From: RYN-230 sp963793825
GTDB taxonomy: Bacteria > Actinomycetota > Actinomycetes > Streptosporangiales > Streptosporangiaceae
Assembly: GCA_963793825.1 (NCBI GenBank)
Contig: CAWCBE010000007.1
Span: 1,178,001 to 1,242,000, forward strand
Length of the DNA: 64,000 bases
Reading direction: 5' to 3'
A program made the translations under genes and the position numbers. Below, piece by piece: positions 50,875 through 59,737 of the stretch; within the stretch, counting starts at the first letter, position 1; every line of letters starts with the position of its first letter. Under the pieces are notes generated by a model. The model was given only the letters and a program-made list of their open reading frames with translations, made no database searches and was not told the DNA's origin.

Positions 50875-51080
50875 CCTTCCACCACGGACTGGGACGGCTT
50901 CGAGAGTGGCTGCGCCTCCCTCTTTACCCGCGGGTCCACGCACGTGCCACATTTATGCCAGAACACGCAGTCACCGACCCGATGCAGGTCTGCCTTGAGC
51001 AACGCGAGCCGGACCGGCGTTTCAGCCCGACCCACGCCTCCTGGCATGGATCCGCCACGGGAATGCAGGCAACGCCCTGA
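50871..51080 (+). CDS. Possible 69-residue protein, start overlapping the previous stop
   Basis: ATGA overlap at 50871-50874 would couple it to the preceding gene. The product (MTFHHGLGRLREWLRLPLYP and on) has no recognisable domain. A hydrophobic tail in a different frame (LITFGSVLLILSVVLILRQP, near 51090-51150) has no start and may be its shifted end. Confidence 0.3.
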   Translation: MTFHHGLGRLREWLRLPLYPRVHARATFMPEHAVTDPMQVCLEQREPDRRFSPTHASWHGSATGMQATP

Positions 51081-51161
51081 TTACGTTCGGCTCCGTGCTG
51101 CTGATCCTCTCGGTCGTGCTGATCTTGCGGCAGCCCGGACTGCCGAGCTGAGGGGCTCGCA

Positions 51162-52157
51162 ATGGCCATAGACCCGAGTGCGCAGGACCAGCCGGCGCCT
51201 TTGCCCGCTGACGACAATCCCGCTGGCTATTCCTCGCCCCCGCGAATCGGCGAATCGGTACCCCGGCCGCGCCCGGCAGCCTGGCGAGCAGCAGCCGGGA
51301 GCCTGATTCACGCCATCGGCCATAGTGACGACGCGGCCGTGGAGCAGGCAGTTCTCCGGCTGAGCCGGTCCCGTCGGCTCTTCGCTCCGCTCGCTTTTGC
51401 TGTTGGCGCCATCGTGATGCTGTTCGACGGGGTGAGGCTGCTCATCACCAACTGGCGGCTCACCCTGATCCAGGTGCTCCCGGCGATGTGGATCTGGATC
51501 GCGCTGCTCGACCTGAAGGCCCATGTGCTGCACGGGCACTCCTTCCATGTGCTGCGCGGGCCGGTCGTGGTGCCGGTCGTGCTGGCCGTCGCGGCGATCA
51601 CCGCGGCGAGCTTTTTCCTCAACGCCGTCTTCGCTTTCGCCATCGCCGAGCCGGGACCGCCGATGATCGGGCTCGCGTTCACCCGGGCCCGGTCCAGCCG
51701 CGCCGTGATCCTGGGATGGGGCGCAGCGGTCGGTGTCTGCCTCGGCGTGTCAACGGTGGTCCTCGTGCGCTGGGGGCAGTGGTGGTTCGCCATCTCGCTG
51801 AGTGTCATTATCGCCGTGATGATGGTCTGCTATGTCGCCGTGCCGGCCCGGCTCATCGGCGTGCAGACCACGCATTCGAAACGGGACAAGCTCGCCCTCA
51901 CCGCCGTGGGCGGGGCAGTCGGAGCGGTGGTCTGCACCCCGCCCTATGTCCTCGGCCGCATCGGGCTACTCATGCTCGGCTCACGAGCACTGTTCATCCC
52001 GGGCATCCTCGTCATGGCCCTTGGCGTGACGTTGGAGGCCGGTACCACAAGCGCGGTCAAGGCGGTCAAGATGAGCGCCAAGCTGCTGCCCGGCCGTCAG
52101 CAAGCAGCCGGCGATCAAGCACTTCCCAGTGATGCCTCTCACCGTGAAGGCGGCTAA
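51162..52157 (+). CDS. Multi-span membrane protein
   Basis: The protein has 331 residues. A polar N-terminus (about 65 residues) is followed by about six spans (residues 67-290), including FAPLAFAVGAIVMLFDGVRL and VVPVVLAVAAITAASFFLNA. I do not recognise a named family. ATG 51162 has a GAGGGG site ahead. It stands alone. Confidence 0.65.
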   Translation: MAIDPSAQDQPAPLPADDNPAGYSSPPRIGESVPRPRPAAWRAAAGSLIHAIGHSDDAAVEQAVLRLSRSRRLFAPLAFAVGAIVMLFDGVRLLITNWRLTLIQVLPAMWIWIALLDLKAHVLHGHSFHVLRGPVVVPVVLAVAAITAASFFLNAVFAFAIAEPGPPMIGLAFTRARSSRAVILGWGAAVGVCLGVSTVVLVRWGQWWFAISLSVIIAVMMVCYVAVPARLIGVQTTHSKRDKLALTAVGGAVGAVVCTPPYVLGRIGLLMLGSRALFIPGILVMALGVTLEAGTTSAVKAVKMSAKLLPGRQQAAGDQALPSDASHREGG

Positions 52158-52614
52158 CGCTTCCTGCAGGGCAAGTCGGCGGTCATGGTGGATGCCCTGG
52201 CCAGCGAGCCCGGAACTATGCCCGCACCTGATCCGCCTAATTCGGTATCCGGCGGTCGCCTGGTGCGGTGGCAGCGGTGCCACCCAGATCAGTCATTCTG
52301 TCTTTGGTGTCGGAAAGACCGCCGGCCTGACCGTTCGACGGCCATGCGGTTGAGGAATTTCAGGCAGCTGGTAGTTTCGGCGATCTCGTCAGCGCGGCCC
52401 GTAGACGTCTTTGACCGCTGGCACCCCGCGAATGGACGGAGGCCCGTAAAACTCCGTCATTAAGGACCTTCGGCCCTATGCCGCTGGGCAGATGGGCGCC
52501 TACGGTCCGGAGCGCGGAAGACCCGTCGTCGTTCCAAACAGCGGATAGTGCCTGAGCGGCTAGTGGAGTCGCACTTACCTCGCAGGCGCCTTAAGCCGAT
52601 CGAGGGAGATCACG
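52158..52614. other. Region without a recognisable gene
   Basis: These 457 bases lie between the membrane protein and the SHOCT gene. Open frames are short and unlike known proteins. The promoter of the SHOCT-DUF6325 pair should lie at the right end. Confidence 0.45.
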
Positions 52615-52875
52615 ATGCCACGCATGTTGCGACGCGCAGCCGTCCTGGGAGCCACCGCCCATGTGGCGTCCAACCGCGGTCAAGCGAGGGGTGAGGCCGC
52701 CCAGCAGCAGGACGCGGCCGCCGCACCGCCGCCGCCCGTCCCAGATGAGGGCCCGGCCGCAGCCCAAGCTCGGGACCCCTACGGCGACCTGATGAAGCTT
52801 AAGGAACTCCTCGACGCCGGTGCCTTGACGCAGGCGGAATTCGACACGCAGAAACAGAAGATTCTCGGCGCCTGA
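52615..52875 (+). CDS. SHOCT-domain protein
   Basis: The protein has 86 residues. MLRRAAVLGATAHVASNRG is the usual start; a Gln/Ala/Pro linker follows; the C-terminal SHOCT motif is DLMKLKELLDAGALTQAEFDTQKQKILG. SHOCT is a short oligomerisation domain. ATG 52615 follows GAGGGAG. It is next to a DUF6325 gene, a common pairing. Confidence 0.85.
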   Translation: MPRMLRRAAVLGATAHVASNRGQARGEAAQQQDAAAAPPPPVPDEGPAAAQARDPYGDLMKLKELLDAGALTQAEFDTQKQKILGA

Positions 52876-52934
52876 ACCCCGCATCCCATCCCGAGTCCGG
52901 GCTGCTTGCTCGGCGAGCACTAAGGAGTTTAAGC

Positions 52935-53435
52935 ATGCCCATCGGGCCCGTACAGCTGCTGGTCGTCCGCTTCGACAAACCGGACTTCTCCGGGGCGATC
53001 CTCGACGAGCTCAACCGGCTCCGGGAGAACGAGGTGATCCGCCTCATCGACGCTCTCGCCGTGCAGAAGAACCTGGATGGCAGCTTGACGGCCCTGCAGT
53101 GGAGCGACCTGTCGATCGAGGAAGCGGAGGATCTGGGCGCTATTGTCGGTGCCCTGCTCGGCCTCGGGGTCGACGGCGAGGCCGGCATGGAGGCCGGAGT
53201 TGTCGCCGGGATGGAGGCGGGGGCCGACGGTCACCTGATCGACGAATCCGAGGTGTGGGACGTCTCGGACTCCATCGAGCCCGGCAGCGCGGCGGCTATC
53301 GCGCTGATCGAGCACGTCTGGGCCGGGCCGCTGCGCGCAGCAATCGCGAAGGCGGGCGGGGTCGCCGTCAGCGACGAGTGGGTTCACCCCCTCGACCTCG
53401 TCGAGATCGGGCTGCTCGCCGCCGACGAGCTGTGA
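52935..53435 (+). CDS. DUF6325 family protein
   Basis: The protein has 166 residues. MPIGPVQLLVVRFDKPDFSG, LRENEVIRLIDALAVQKNLD, LGAIVGALLGLGVDG and AAIALIEHVWAGPLRAAIAK match the DUF6325 pattern (formerly seen with DUF1269-type proteins). It is 59 nt after the SHOCT gene with AAGGAG ahead, so both are probably co-transcribed. The family is predicted membrane-associated and stress-linked; no activity is known. Confidence 0.8.
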   Translation: MPIGPVQLLVVRFDKPDFSGAILDELNRLRENEVIRLIDALAVQKNLDGSLTALQWSDLSIEEAEDLGAIVGALLGLGVDGEAGMEAGVVAGMEAGADGHLIDESEVWDVSDSIEPGSAAAIALIEHVWAGPLRAAIAKAGGVAVSDEWVHPLDLVEIGLLAADEL

Positions 53436-53778
53436 TCCGGACCGGACCAGGGCACCCACATAGTTCACCGTGGGTTGGCAACCCCGGGCGGCTGCAGGAC
53501 CTCGATGTCGATGGATGAGAACCGCGCATCCGGCGGCCACCACGGTGCGGCCGGGCATCGGCTGCCGGCCCAGTCCGTGCGGGAAGGGTTATTCGCTAGC
53601 TGATGGCCGGGTCCGCCCCCGCTGCGATGACTGCGTTAACCTCGCGGGAGTGGACCGGCCGGGCCCGTCTTTCGTGGAGGTGCGACGCCGAGCCGAACAG
53701 GGATTCGCGGTGAACCACAACCCAGCCCCCGTCCACCGGCAGCCCACGGCAGAGTGGTGCGGCCCGCCTCTCGCGTGA
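53436..53778. other. Region without a recognisable gene
   Basis: Convergent gap between DUF6325 (+) and the permease (-). A short plus-strand frame (VDRPGPSFVEVRRRAEQGF) is open near 53649-53777 but has no family match. Confidence 0.4.
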
Positions 53779-54846
53779 TCAGCCCCGCGTTGGGTCCGCC
53801 AGGTATCCGGCGATCGCCGGCTGCCGGCGCCCGATCAGCCACATGTCGGCGCGGCGTCCGAGCACCCGGACCACAACCGCGACCCCGCAGGTCAGCGCGA
53901 CGCACGCGGCAAACATGCCGGCCGATAGCGGGTGGCTATGGCCGGACAGCACCAGGCCGAACCGCTTGCCCTCGGCATTGATGAAGCTGATCACGTGGTT
54001 GTTGGCGCTGTGGGTTAGCACGAGCAAGATGACGGCTGGGACGGCCATCAGCAAGCACAGGGCGGGCACGAGGGCGTAGGGCACGGCCGCGAGGATCAGC
54101 CAGCGGACGATCATCCGGCGCAGCGGGACACGGTGGTCCCAGCGGTAATGCAGCTGCAGCGGGTGGTAGGGCCAGCGGATGCCGACCAGCGCCGCGACTG
54201 GCAGGCACGCGACGGGGATGACGCAGATCGCGATGATCTCGGTGCCGATGAGCAGCGCGTCGTGGTGCTCCGCCCCGACAACGACGGCCAGCACCGCGCA
54301 CAGCGGGGCCACGAAGACCCAGAGCACCGCCGCCTTGGCCAGCAGCAGCCGGCTGATCATGGTGCGGTCACCCAGGGCCTCCAGGACGCGGATCCGGTCC
54401 GGGGCGAGCACGTTCGTCGCCGGGACGTCGGCATACATCCAGCTGGACAGGATGACGGGAAAGGCCAGCGGACTCTGCAGCGTGAACAGCCAGCCGCGTG
54501 GCAGCAGGAACCACGCACCGGCCATGAGCAGCCCGTTGACCGCGACCACGATGGGCACCTGGTAGGGCGGGCTGAACGCCTGTCCCATCTCGGCGGCTAC
54601 TGCGGCCCGGAAGGTGCCAGGCATGACCGCACCCCGGCCCCGCTCGCGCTCCGTGAACCGTCCCAGCGACGCCCGCGCTTGCCCGCCACGCGCCGGCGTT
54701 CCCCGTACTGGAGTCCCTGTCATTGTCATCGCCACCCCCCGCCCGTTCCTCTGCAGCGGCAGCCCTGAGCCGGACCTTTGCCCACCAGGGTGGCGGTGAG
54801 AACTGAGCTTTCTGCTACCCGCCTTCGAGCCCTCCCTGACTCGCAC
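53779..54846 (-). CDS. ABC-2-like multi-span membrane protein with leaderless start
   Basis: The protein has 355 residues if started at GTG 54846, which lies exactly 26 nt after the second box of promoter copy 5. A shorter start at ATG 54729 (MTMTGTPVRGTP) is the alternative. About six to eight spans follow residue 90 (VPIVVAVNGLLMAGAWFLLP; LLLAKAAVLWVFVAPLCAVL; IIAICVIPVACLPVAALVGI). The family is not identified; the layout resembles permease subunits, but no ATPase gene is adjacent. The basic N-terminus fits a cytoplasmic start. Confidence 0.65.
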   Translation of the reverse strand: MRVREGSKAGSRKLSSHRHPGGQRSGSGLPLQRNGRGVAMTMTGTPVRGTPARGGQARASLGRFTERERGRGAVMPGTFRAAVAAEMGQAFSPPYQVPIVVAVNGLLMAGAWFLLPRGWLFTLQSPLAFPVILSSWMYADVPATNVLAPDRIRVLEALGDRTMISRLLLAKAAVLWVFVAPLCAVLAVVVGAEHHDALLIGTEIIAICVIPVACLPVAALVGIRWPYHPLQLHYRWDHRVPLRRMIVRWLILAAVPYALVPALCLLMAVPAVILLVLTHSANNHVISFINAEGKRFGLVLSGHSHPLSAGMFAACVALTCGVAVVVRVLGRRADMWLIGRRQPAIAGYLADPTRG

Positions 54847-54871
54847 CCAAAGTGATGGTTCCGCGGCCGCA

Positions 54872-54911
54872 GGTGACCTGTCATCACCTGCCAGTCTTCT
54901 TCACCTAGGTG
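54872..54911 (-). promoter_or_regulatory. Composite stress promoter, copy 5 (minus strand)
   Basis: On the minus strand: CACCTAGGTG (54911-54902), 13 nt, GGTGATGACAGGTCACC (54888-54872), then AACCAT as a possible -10. GTG 54846 is 26 nt downstream. Confidence 0.75.
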
Positions 54912-55075
54912 ACTGAACCGCGCCGGCCCAGCCGCGCTGTGCCCCTTGTCAGAGACGGTCTGTCCGGCGCAGGCCCGAAGCGCGCGCGACGAACCTGTGC
55001 CGCCCGGATACTCGATTGAGCGGCTGACCTGCACTATCGCCAGCAGACCGGTCGCGGTGATGGTTGGCTGGCCGG

Positions 55076-55142
55076 GTGCTGCTCAAGATCGCCTACCGAC
55101 GGACGTGCCGCCTCCTCGGCGTGGCCGCGCTGGTGTTCCACT
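55076..55142 (+). pseudogene. Transposase N-terminal scrap
   Basis: VLLKIAYRRTCRLLGVAALV resembles the first residues of a group of integrase-core transposases (VLLKIAYLLTCRLLGLAVLV-like). Similarity stops at about 55140. Confidence 0.35.
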
Positions 55143-55145
55143 TCG

Positions 55146-55290
55146 ATGGGGCACTGTTACGCACGCCTGGCGACATTCACTGGTGCCGACCTACGTGACG
55201 TTGACTTCACCGAAGCTGTACTGCGGAGAAGTCAATTTGACGCTGCCAATCTGGGTGGTGCGTCACTGGTGCGATGCAAACTCACCCGCC
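55146..55290 (+). pseudogene. Pentapeptide-repeat fragment
   Basis: FTGADLRDVDFTEAVLRRSQ and FDAANLGGASLVRCKL show the A(D/N)LxX periodicity of pentapeptide-repeat proteins. Only about seven repeats remain before integrase-like sequence. Confidence 0.45.
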
Positions 55291-55296
55291 TCCGGG

Positions 55297-55412
55297 ATGT
55301 CCAGATCGCCGCCCGGCATGCTGATACGCGCACCACGATGCGGTCGGGCCCGGAAGAACCTCGATCGTCACCCGAACTACATCTGGCCGCCTACATGGCC
55401 TCCGGCACCTGA
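55297..55412 (+). pseudogene. Tyrosine-recombinase (integrase) C-terminal scrap
   Basis: VQIAARHADTRTTMR is followed in other frames by ARKNLDRHPNYI and LAAYMASGT, the usual end of an actinobacterial phage-type integrase that includes the region of the catalytic Tyr (TTMRYDRAR in homologues). The catalytic Tyr itself is lost. This marks a former integration site. Confidence 0.55.
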
Positions 55413-55425
55413 CCGCCCGCTTGGC

Positions 55426-55457
55426 TATAGCATACGATGCATATAGCATAGGATGCA
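55426..55457 (+). repeat. Two direct 16-bp repeats at the toxin promoter
   Basis: tatagcatacgatgca (55426-55441) and tatagcataggatgca (55442-55457) differ in one base. They end on the toxin start codon. AT-rich tandem sites here fit autoregulation by the antitoxin or its complex. Confidence 0.75.
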
Positions 55458-55822
55458 TGGCAAGGTTGCACGAGGTTGAGATTGAACCGGAAGTGCCGTC
55501 CTGGCTGGCCGGGCTGAGCCACCGCGACTTCGGCCGTGTCAACTTCCTCGTCGGCCTGCTTGCTCAACGCGCCGAGGATCTTGGCGGGCCTTACGCCCGC
55601 CATCTGGGCGGGAAGATCAGGGAACTGAGGTTCCACCTGTTACGCCAGCAGACGAGGGTCACCTACTGGCTGGCACCGGGCCGGAGGGTGATCTTACTGA
55701 CGATGTTCTCTAAGACCCGCAGCGCCGAGACTGCTGAGGTAGCTCGTGCCTTGCATGCCCAGAAGATCTGCGAAGCCGAACACGGCACCGCTCACCAGGT
55801 GTCCGGCCGGGAGGTGAACTGA
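55457..55822 (+). CDS. higB-like: HigB/RelE-like toxin
   Basis: The protein has 121 residues. VPSWLAGLSHRDFGRVNFLV, LGGKIRELRFHLLRQQTRVT and GRRVILLTMFSKTRSAE match the Gp49/HigB branch of the RelE superfamily, ribosome-dependent mRNA interferases. ATG 55457 follows the 16-bp repeats. It lies two bases from the antitoxin start and must be co-transcribed with it. The toxin-first order is typical of higBA. Confidence 0.8.
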   Translation: MARLHEVEIEPEVPSWLAGLSHRDFGRVNFLVGLLAQRAEDLGGPYARHLGGKIRELRFHLLRQQTRVTYWLAPGRRVILLTMFSKTRSAETAEVARALHAQKICEAEHGTAHQVSGREVN

Positions 55823-55823
55823 C

Positions 55824-56120
55824 ATGACCGAACGGCACTCCCCTTACGAGGAACTCGCTGCCGGGCGCCGTGACAGCGACGAGTACCGGGAGGGGTACGC
55901 CGAAGCCCGCCGGGCGTTCCTCATCGGCCAGGCGGTCCGTGAACGCCGCCTGGCCCTAGGACTGTCCCAAGTCGAACTCGCAGCCCGCGCTGACATGACC
56001 CAGCCTGCCCTCTCACGCCTGGAAGCCGGCGGCGTCGTACCCACGATCCCACTCCTGGAACGAATCAGCGCAGCCCTCGACGCCGACCTCATCGTCCAAC
56101 TCGCGCCCCACGCCGCCTGA
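55824..56120 (+). CDS. higA-like: HigA-like XRE antitoxin
   Basis: The protein has 98 residues with the XRE helix-turn-helix AVRERRLALGLSQVELAARADMTQPALSRLEAG (residues about 36-68) and a C-terminal dimer part. It binds the promoter and neutralises the toxin in known pairs. ATG 55824 lies one base after the toxin stop with GGGAGG ahead. Confidence 0.85.
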   Translation: MTERHSPYEELAAGRRDSDEYREGYAEARRAFLIGQAVRERRLALGLSQVELAARADMTQPALSRLEAGGVVPTIPLLERISAALDADLIVQLAPHAA

Positions 56121-56298
56121 CAAGGTCAACAGCCCACCGTCTTGACCGGGTCTGCATGCCAATGTGCGGACCTGTCTCGACTGAAAACAGCCTGCTTAAC
56201 AGTAGGCGTCGAAGAACCCGCGGGAGATCGCCGGTCCCGCCGCGCGCCAGCAGTTGCATGCCCGCAGCGACATCCCAGAGCGGACACGAAACTTCGGC

Positions 56299-56855
56299 TT
56301 AGCGTGCCCGGATGGTGCCCGGGTCGCCGGGCAGGACGCGGCGGAGCTGGCCGCGGGAGCTGATGCCGAGCTTGGTGAAGACCTTGTGCAGGTGGTACTG
56401 GACCGTGCGCGGGCTGATGCACAGCCGGATGCTGATCTGCGGGTTGGACAGCCCCTCGCCGGCCAGCCGCGCGACCTGGGCCTCCTGGTGGTCAGCGCAT
56501 AGCCGACCGGCTCGCGGCAGGCCTGCGGGGTTGCGCTTGCGGACGCTCTGGCCGGTGGCCAGCAGCTCGCGGCGGGCGCGCTGGGCGAACCCCCTGGCCC
56601 CCATCGCATCGAGCATCTGGTAAGCGGCGCGCAGCTGCTCGCGCGCGTCCGCGCGGCGGCCCTGGCGGCGCAGCCACTCCCCGTAGAGCAGGTGGCTGCA
56701 GGCCAGTTCGGTGTGGGCGCGGGTGCGGCCGGGGCGGTCGATGGACTCACGGTAGCGCCGCTCGGCGGACTCGCCCTCGCTGAGCAGAGCGGTCAGGCGG
56801 GCCTGGATCCCCAGCGCCCACTGGCCTGGCGGGTGGACGGTGCCGTCCCGGGGAT
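56299..56855 (-). pseudogene. Truncated C-terminal end of a large LuxR regulator
   Basis: The frame reads WALGIQARLTALLSEGESAE, HLLYGEWLRRQGRRADAREQ and the LuxR HTH EGLSNPQISIRLCISPRTVQYHLHKVFTKLGISSR. This is the end of an ATPase-LuxR protein; the ATPase part is missing, and a frame disturbance lies before the HTH (near 56500). It abuts the response-regulator gene without a start. Confidence 0.65.
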
Positions 56856-57566
56856 TCACGGTCCGCCGGGGGCCGGACTGCTGGGCGGCGGGCCTGCCAG
56901 CCCGGTCTGGTAGGCCAGGACGATGGCCTGGACCCGGTCCCGTAGCTGCAGCTTGGCCAGGATGCTGGCCACATGGGTCTTGACCGTCGCGGTGCTGAGC
57001 GTCAGCTCTGCGGCCAGCTCGGCGTTGCTGAGCCCGCGGGCCAGCAGCCGCAGTACCTGGAGTTCCCGCACTGTCAGGTCGGACAGGCCGGCGTGCGAGA
57101 TGAACTGGCCGGGCTGGTGCGGGGCGAACCGTTCGATCAGGCGCCGGGTGATGGACGGCGCGAGCAGCGCGTCGCCCGAGCGGACCATGCGTACCGCCGC
57201 GACGAGCTGCTCGGGCGAGGTGTCTTTGAGCAGGAACCCGCTCGCCCCGGCGGTCAGCGCGGCGTAGACGTACTGGTCGAGGTCGAACGTGGTGAGGATG
57301 ATGATCCGGCATCCGCATCCGGGCTTGGATGCGAGGATGCGGCGGGTGGCCTCAAGCCCGTCCATCCCCGGCATCCGGATGTCCATGAGGACAACGTCGG
57401 GGCGGTGCTGAAGCGCGGCGGCGACCGCCTCCTTGCCGTTGGCTGCTTCGGCCGCGACGGTGATCCCGGCCTCGTTCAGGATGAGCCGGAACCCGCTGCG
57501 GACCAGTGTCTGGTCGTCGGCGATGACCACGCGGAGCGGAGCGCCGGCGGTGGCTGCCTCGCTCAT
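56856..57566 (-). CDS. NarL/LuxR-family response regulator (second system)
   Basis: The protein has 236 residues from ATG 57566 (MSEAATAGAPLRVVIADDQT). Receiver: DD pair, VVLMDIRMPGMDG, FLLKDTS. HTH: DLTVRELQVLRLLARGLSNAELAAELTLSTATVKTHVASI. ATG overlaps the kinase stop (ATGA). It pairs with the histidine kinase and sits beside a divergent ABC exporter operon, its likely target. Confidence 0.9.
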   Translation of the reverse strand: MSEAATAGAPLRVVIADDQTLVRSGFRLILNEAGITVAAEAANGKEAVAAALQHRPDVVLMDIRMPGMDGLEATRRILASKPGCGCRIIILTTFDLDQYVYAALTAGASGFLLKDTSPEQLVAAVRMVRSGDALLAPSITRRLIERFAPHQPGQFISHAGLSDLTVRELQVLRLLARGLSNAELAAELTLSTATVKTHVASILAKLQLRDRVQAIVLAYQTGLAGPPPSSPAPGGP

Positions 57567-58882
57567 GGCGGGGTCACTTCCGCTGGTATCTCGGCTGGTT
57601 CCACCGGGATCCTTGCCTGCACCAGCCATCCCCCGCCCGGCCGCGGTGCGGCGGCAAGCTCGCCGCCGTAGAGCGCCACCCGTTCCCGCAGGCCAAGCAG
57701 GCCCATCCCGGCACCGCGGGGAACGCCGGCGTCCGGGGCCGGGCCAGCGGCGGGAATCGGCCGCCCGTCGTCGGCGACCTTGACCACCAGCGCGGCTGGT
57801 TCATAGGTGAGCCGGACTTCGGTCTGTGGCTTTCCCGCGTGCTTGATCACGTTGGTGAGCGCCTCCTGCACCACCCGGTACACGGCCAGTCCCAGGCCGG
57901 GCGGCAGGTCCCGCGGTGTCCCGCTGATCCGCAGTTCGACGGGCAGCCCGGCGGTGACGACACGGCCAACCATCTCGCGCAGCTCGTCGAGACCGGGCTG
58001 CGGCGCCAGGTCGGCGGCACCGCCCGGGCCGCTGCCACCATCCACCAGCACGGCCGGTTGCCCGGCTGGCCCGCCGGCATCCACGGTCCCCGGCGGGGGG
58101 CTGAGCAGGCCGAGCAGATGACGAAGCTCGGTCATGGCCGTGCGGCCGCTTGATTCCACCGCGCGCAACGCTTTGATGGCCTCGGCGGGATCGGCGCTCA
58201 GCACCCGCCGGGCGGCGCCCGCCTGCACCACCATCACGCTCACGTTGTGCGTCACGACGTCGTGCATCTCGCTCGCGAGGCGCGCCCGTTCCCGCGCCAG
58301 CGCGCGCCGGGTCGCAGCCTCGTGCTCGGCCTGGGCCTGGCGAAGCCGCGCGCCGGAGTCGCCGGCCCGCCGGGCCCACCGGTGGACGGCGTTTCCCACG
58401 ATCATGATCGGGATGAAGATCAGCAAGGGGGTGGCCCGGGCCGGAATCGGCGGCGCCGTGTCCGCGAAGAGCGCGATCACCAGCACCGTCACCAGGGGCA
58501 TGCTGAGCAGCGCGGCGCCGCGGTACCGGCTGTGCACGACGGCCGAGTAGGCGGCGAACGCCACCGTGAGAAAGGTGACCAGCGTCGCGTTGTTGTCGCC
58601 GTAGTAGGCAGCGACGATGGCGGCCATGATCGTCCAGAACGCGGTCAGCGGGAAGACCCTGCGCAGCGCCAGCGGTGCCGCCGTCAGGGCGACCAGCAAC
58701 GGCCCTAGCGGGCGGGCGGGAGGAGGCCCGGCGGCCAGCGCTGCGACGGTTGCCGCCGCCGCCAGGACGACGTCGATACTGAGGGCGCGCCGGGAGAGCG
58801 CCGGCCGCGGCTCGGTGGTCCGGGCGAACGCCAGCGCCCGGGCCAGGCCGGCCTGCACCAGCCCTCGCCTGCTCTCGCTCAC
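57563..58882 (-). CDS. Histidine kinase (HisKA_3, second system)
   Basis: The protein has about 439 residues from GTG 58882 (VSESRRGLVQAG). About five spans (residues 45-180), then the phospho-acceptor RARLASEMHDVVTHNVSVMV and ATPase marks VQEALTNVIKHAG and GMGLLGLRERVALYGG. No external sensor domain is visible. Divergent from the MacB-like exporter operon, so it may sense envelope stress or an exported compound. Confidence 0.9.
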   Translation of the reverse strand: MSESRRGLVQAGLARALAFARTTEPRPALSRRALSIDVVLAAAATVAALAAGPPPARPLGPLLVALTAAPLALRRVFPLTAFWTIMAAIVAAYYGDNNATLVTFLTVAFAAYSAVVHSRYRGAALLSMPLVTVLVIALFADTAPPIPARATPLLIFIPIMIVGNAVHRWARRAGDSGARLRQAQAEHEAATRRALARERARLASEMHDVVTHNVSVMVVQAGAARRVLSADPAEAIKALRAVESSGRTAMTELRHLLGLLSPPPGTVDAGGPAGQPAVLVDGGSGPGGAADLAPQPGLDELREMVGRVVTAGLPVELRISGTPRDLPPGLGLAVYRVVQEALTNVIKHAGKPQTEVRLTYEPAALVVKVADDGRPIPAAGPAPDAGVPRGAGMGLLGLRERVALYGGELAAAPRPGGGWLVQARIPVEPAEIPAEVTPP

Positions 58883-59044
58883 CAGCTCATTGTCCCCCGC
58901 GACCCCCCCGCGTGGCATCGCCCGCCCGGCCGAGGCGGCTCCGCCTCGCGAACGACCTGCCCGGCGGAAGTCAGCCGCCACGGCGGGCAAGTTGCGCCGC
59001 GCGGCCGAGGCGGGCCAGGACCGGGCGGGCCTAGCTTGCCGGGC

Positions 59045-59737
59045 ATGGATGCCCTGATACGACTCGAAGAAGTCACCAAACGCTACGACAGTGACGCCGC
59101 GCCCGCGGTGGAGGGCGTCAGCATGCAGATCGCGCCCGGCGAGGCGGTCGCGGTGATGGGCCCGTCGGGCAGCGGCAAATCGACGCTGCTGAACATGATC
59201 GCCGGCCTGGACCGGCCGACCAGCGGGACCGTCACCGTGGCCGGCCAGCGGATCGACCGGCTGAGCGAGACCGGCGTGGCCCAGTTCCGCCGGCAGCAGG
59301 TCGGCATGATCTTCCAGTTCTTCAACCTACTGGACGACCTGACCGTGCTGGACAACATCCTGCTTCCCGCGCAGCTGGCCGGGGTGCCGCGGGGCAAGGC
59401 CCGGGCCCGGGCGGACGAGCTGCTGGCGGCGCTGCGGATCGGCCAGCACCGCCAGGCCTACCCGGCCCGGCTGTCCGGCGGCCAGCGGCAGCGGGTGGCG
59501 ATCGCCCGGGCGCTGGTGAACCGGCCGGCGATGCTGCTGGCCGACGAGCCGACCGGCGCGCTGGACAGCGCCACCGGCGAGCAGATCGGCGAACTGCTGC
59601 TCGACCTCAACCGGTCCGGGCAGACGCTGGTGCTCGTCACCCACAACCCCGGCCTGGCCGCCCGGTACGCCAGCCGCACGATCGAGCTCGCCGACGGCGT
59701 GATCGCCAGCGACGCCGGAGCGGGGGCGCGGCGATGA
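59045..59737 (+). CDS. ABC transporter ATPase, LolD/MacB type
   Basis: The protein has 230 residues. Walker A GPSGSGKST, Q-loop MIFQFFNLLDDLTVLDN (typical of MacB-like ATPases), signature LSGGQRQRVAIARAL, Walker B LLADEPTGALD and H-loop VTHN are all present. ATG 59045 is preferred over an upstream TTG. Its stop overlaps the permease start (ATGA at 59734). Confidence 0.95.
   Translation: MDALIRLEEVTKRYDSDAAPAVEGVSMQIAPGEAVAVMGPSGSGKSTLLNMIAGLDRPTSGTVTVAGQRIDRLSETGVAQFRRQQVGMIFQFFNLLDDLTVLDNILLPAQLAGVPRGKARARADELLAALRIGQHRQAYPARLSGGQRQRVAIARALVNRPAMLLADEPTGALDSATGEQIGELLLDLNRSGQTLVLVTHNPGLAARYASRTIELADGVIASDAGAGARR

Noticed and set aside
51010..51153. Hydrophobic frame LITFGSVLLILSVVLILRQP
   Set aside because: An upstream TGA and no start codon in frame; kept only as a possible shifted end of the preceding small frame.
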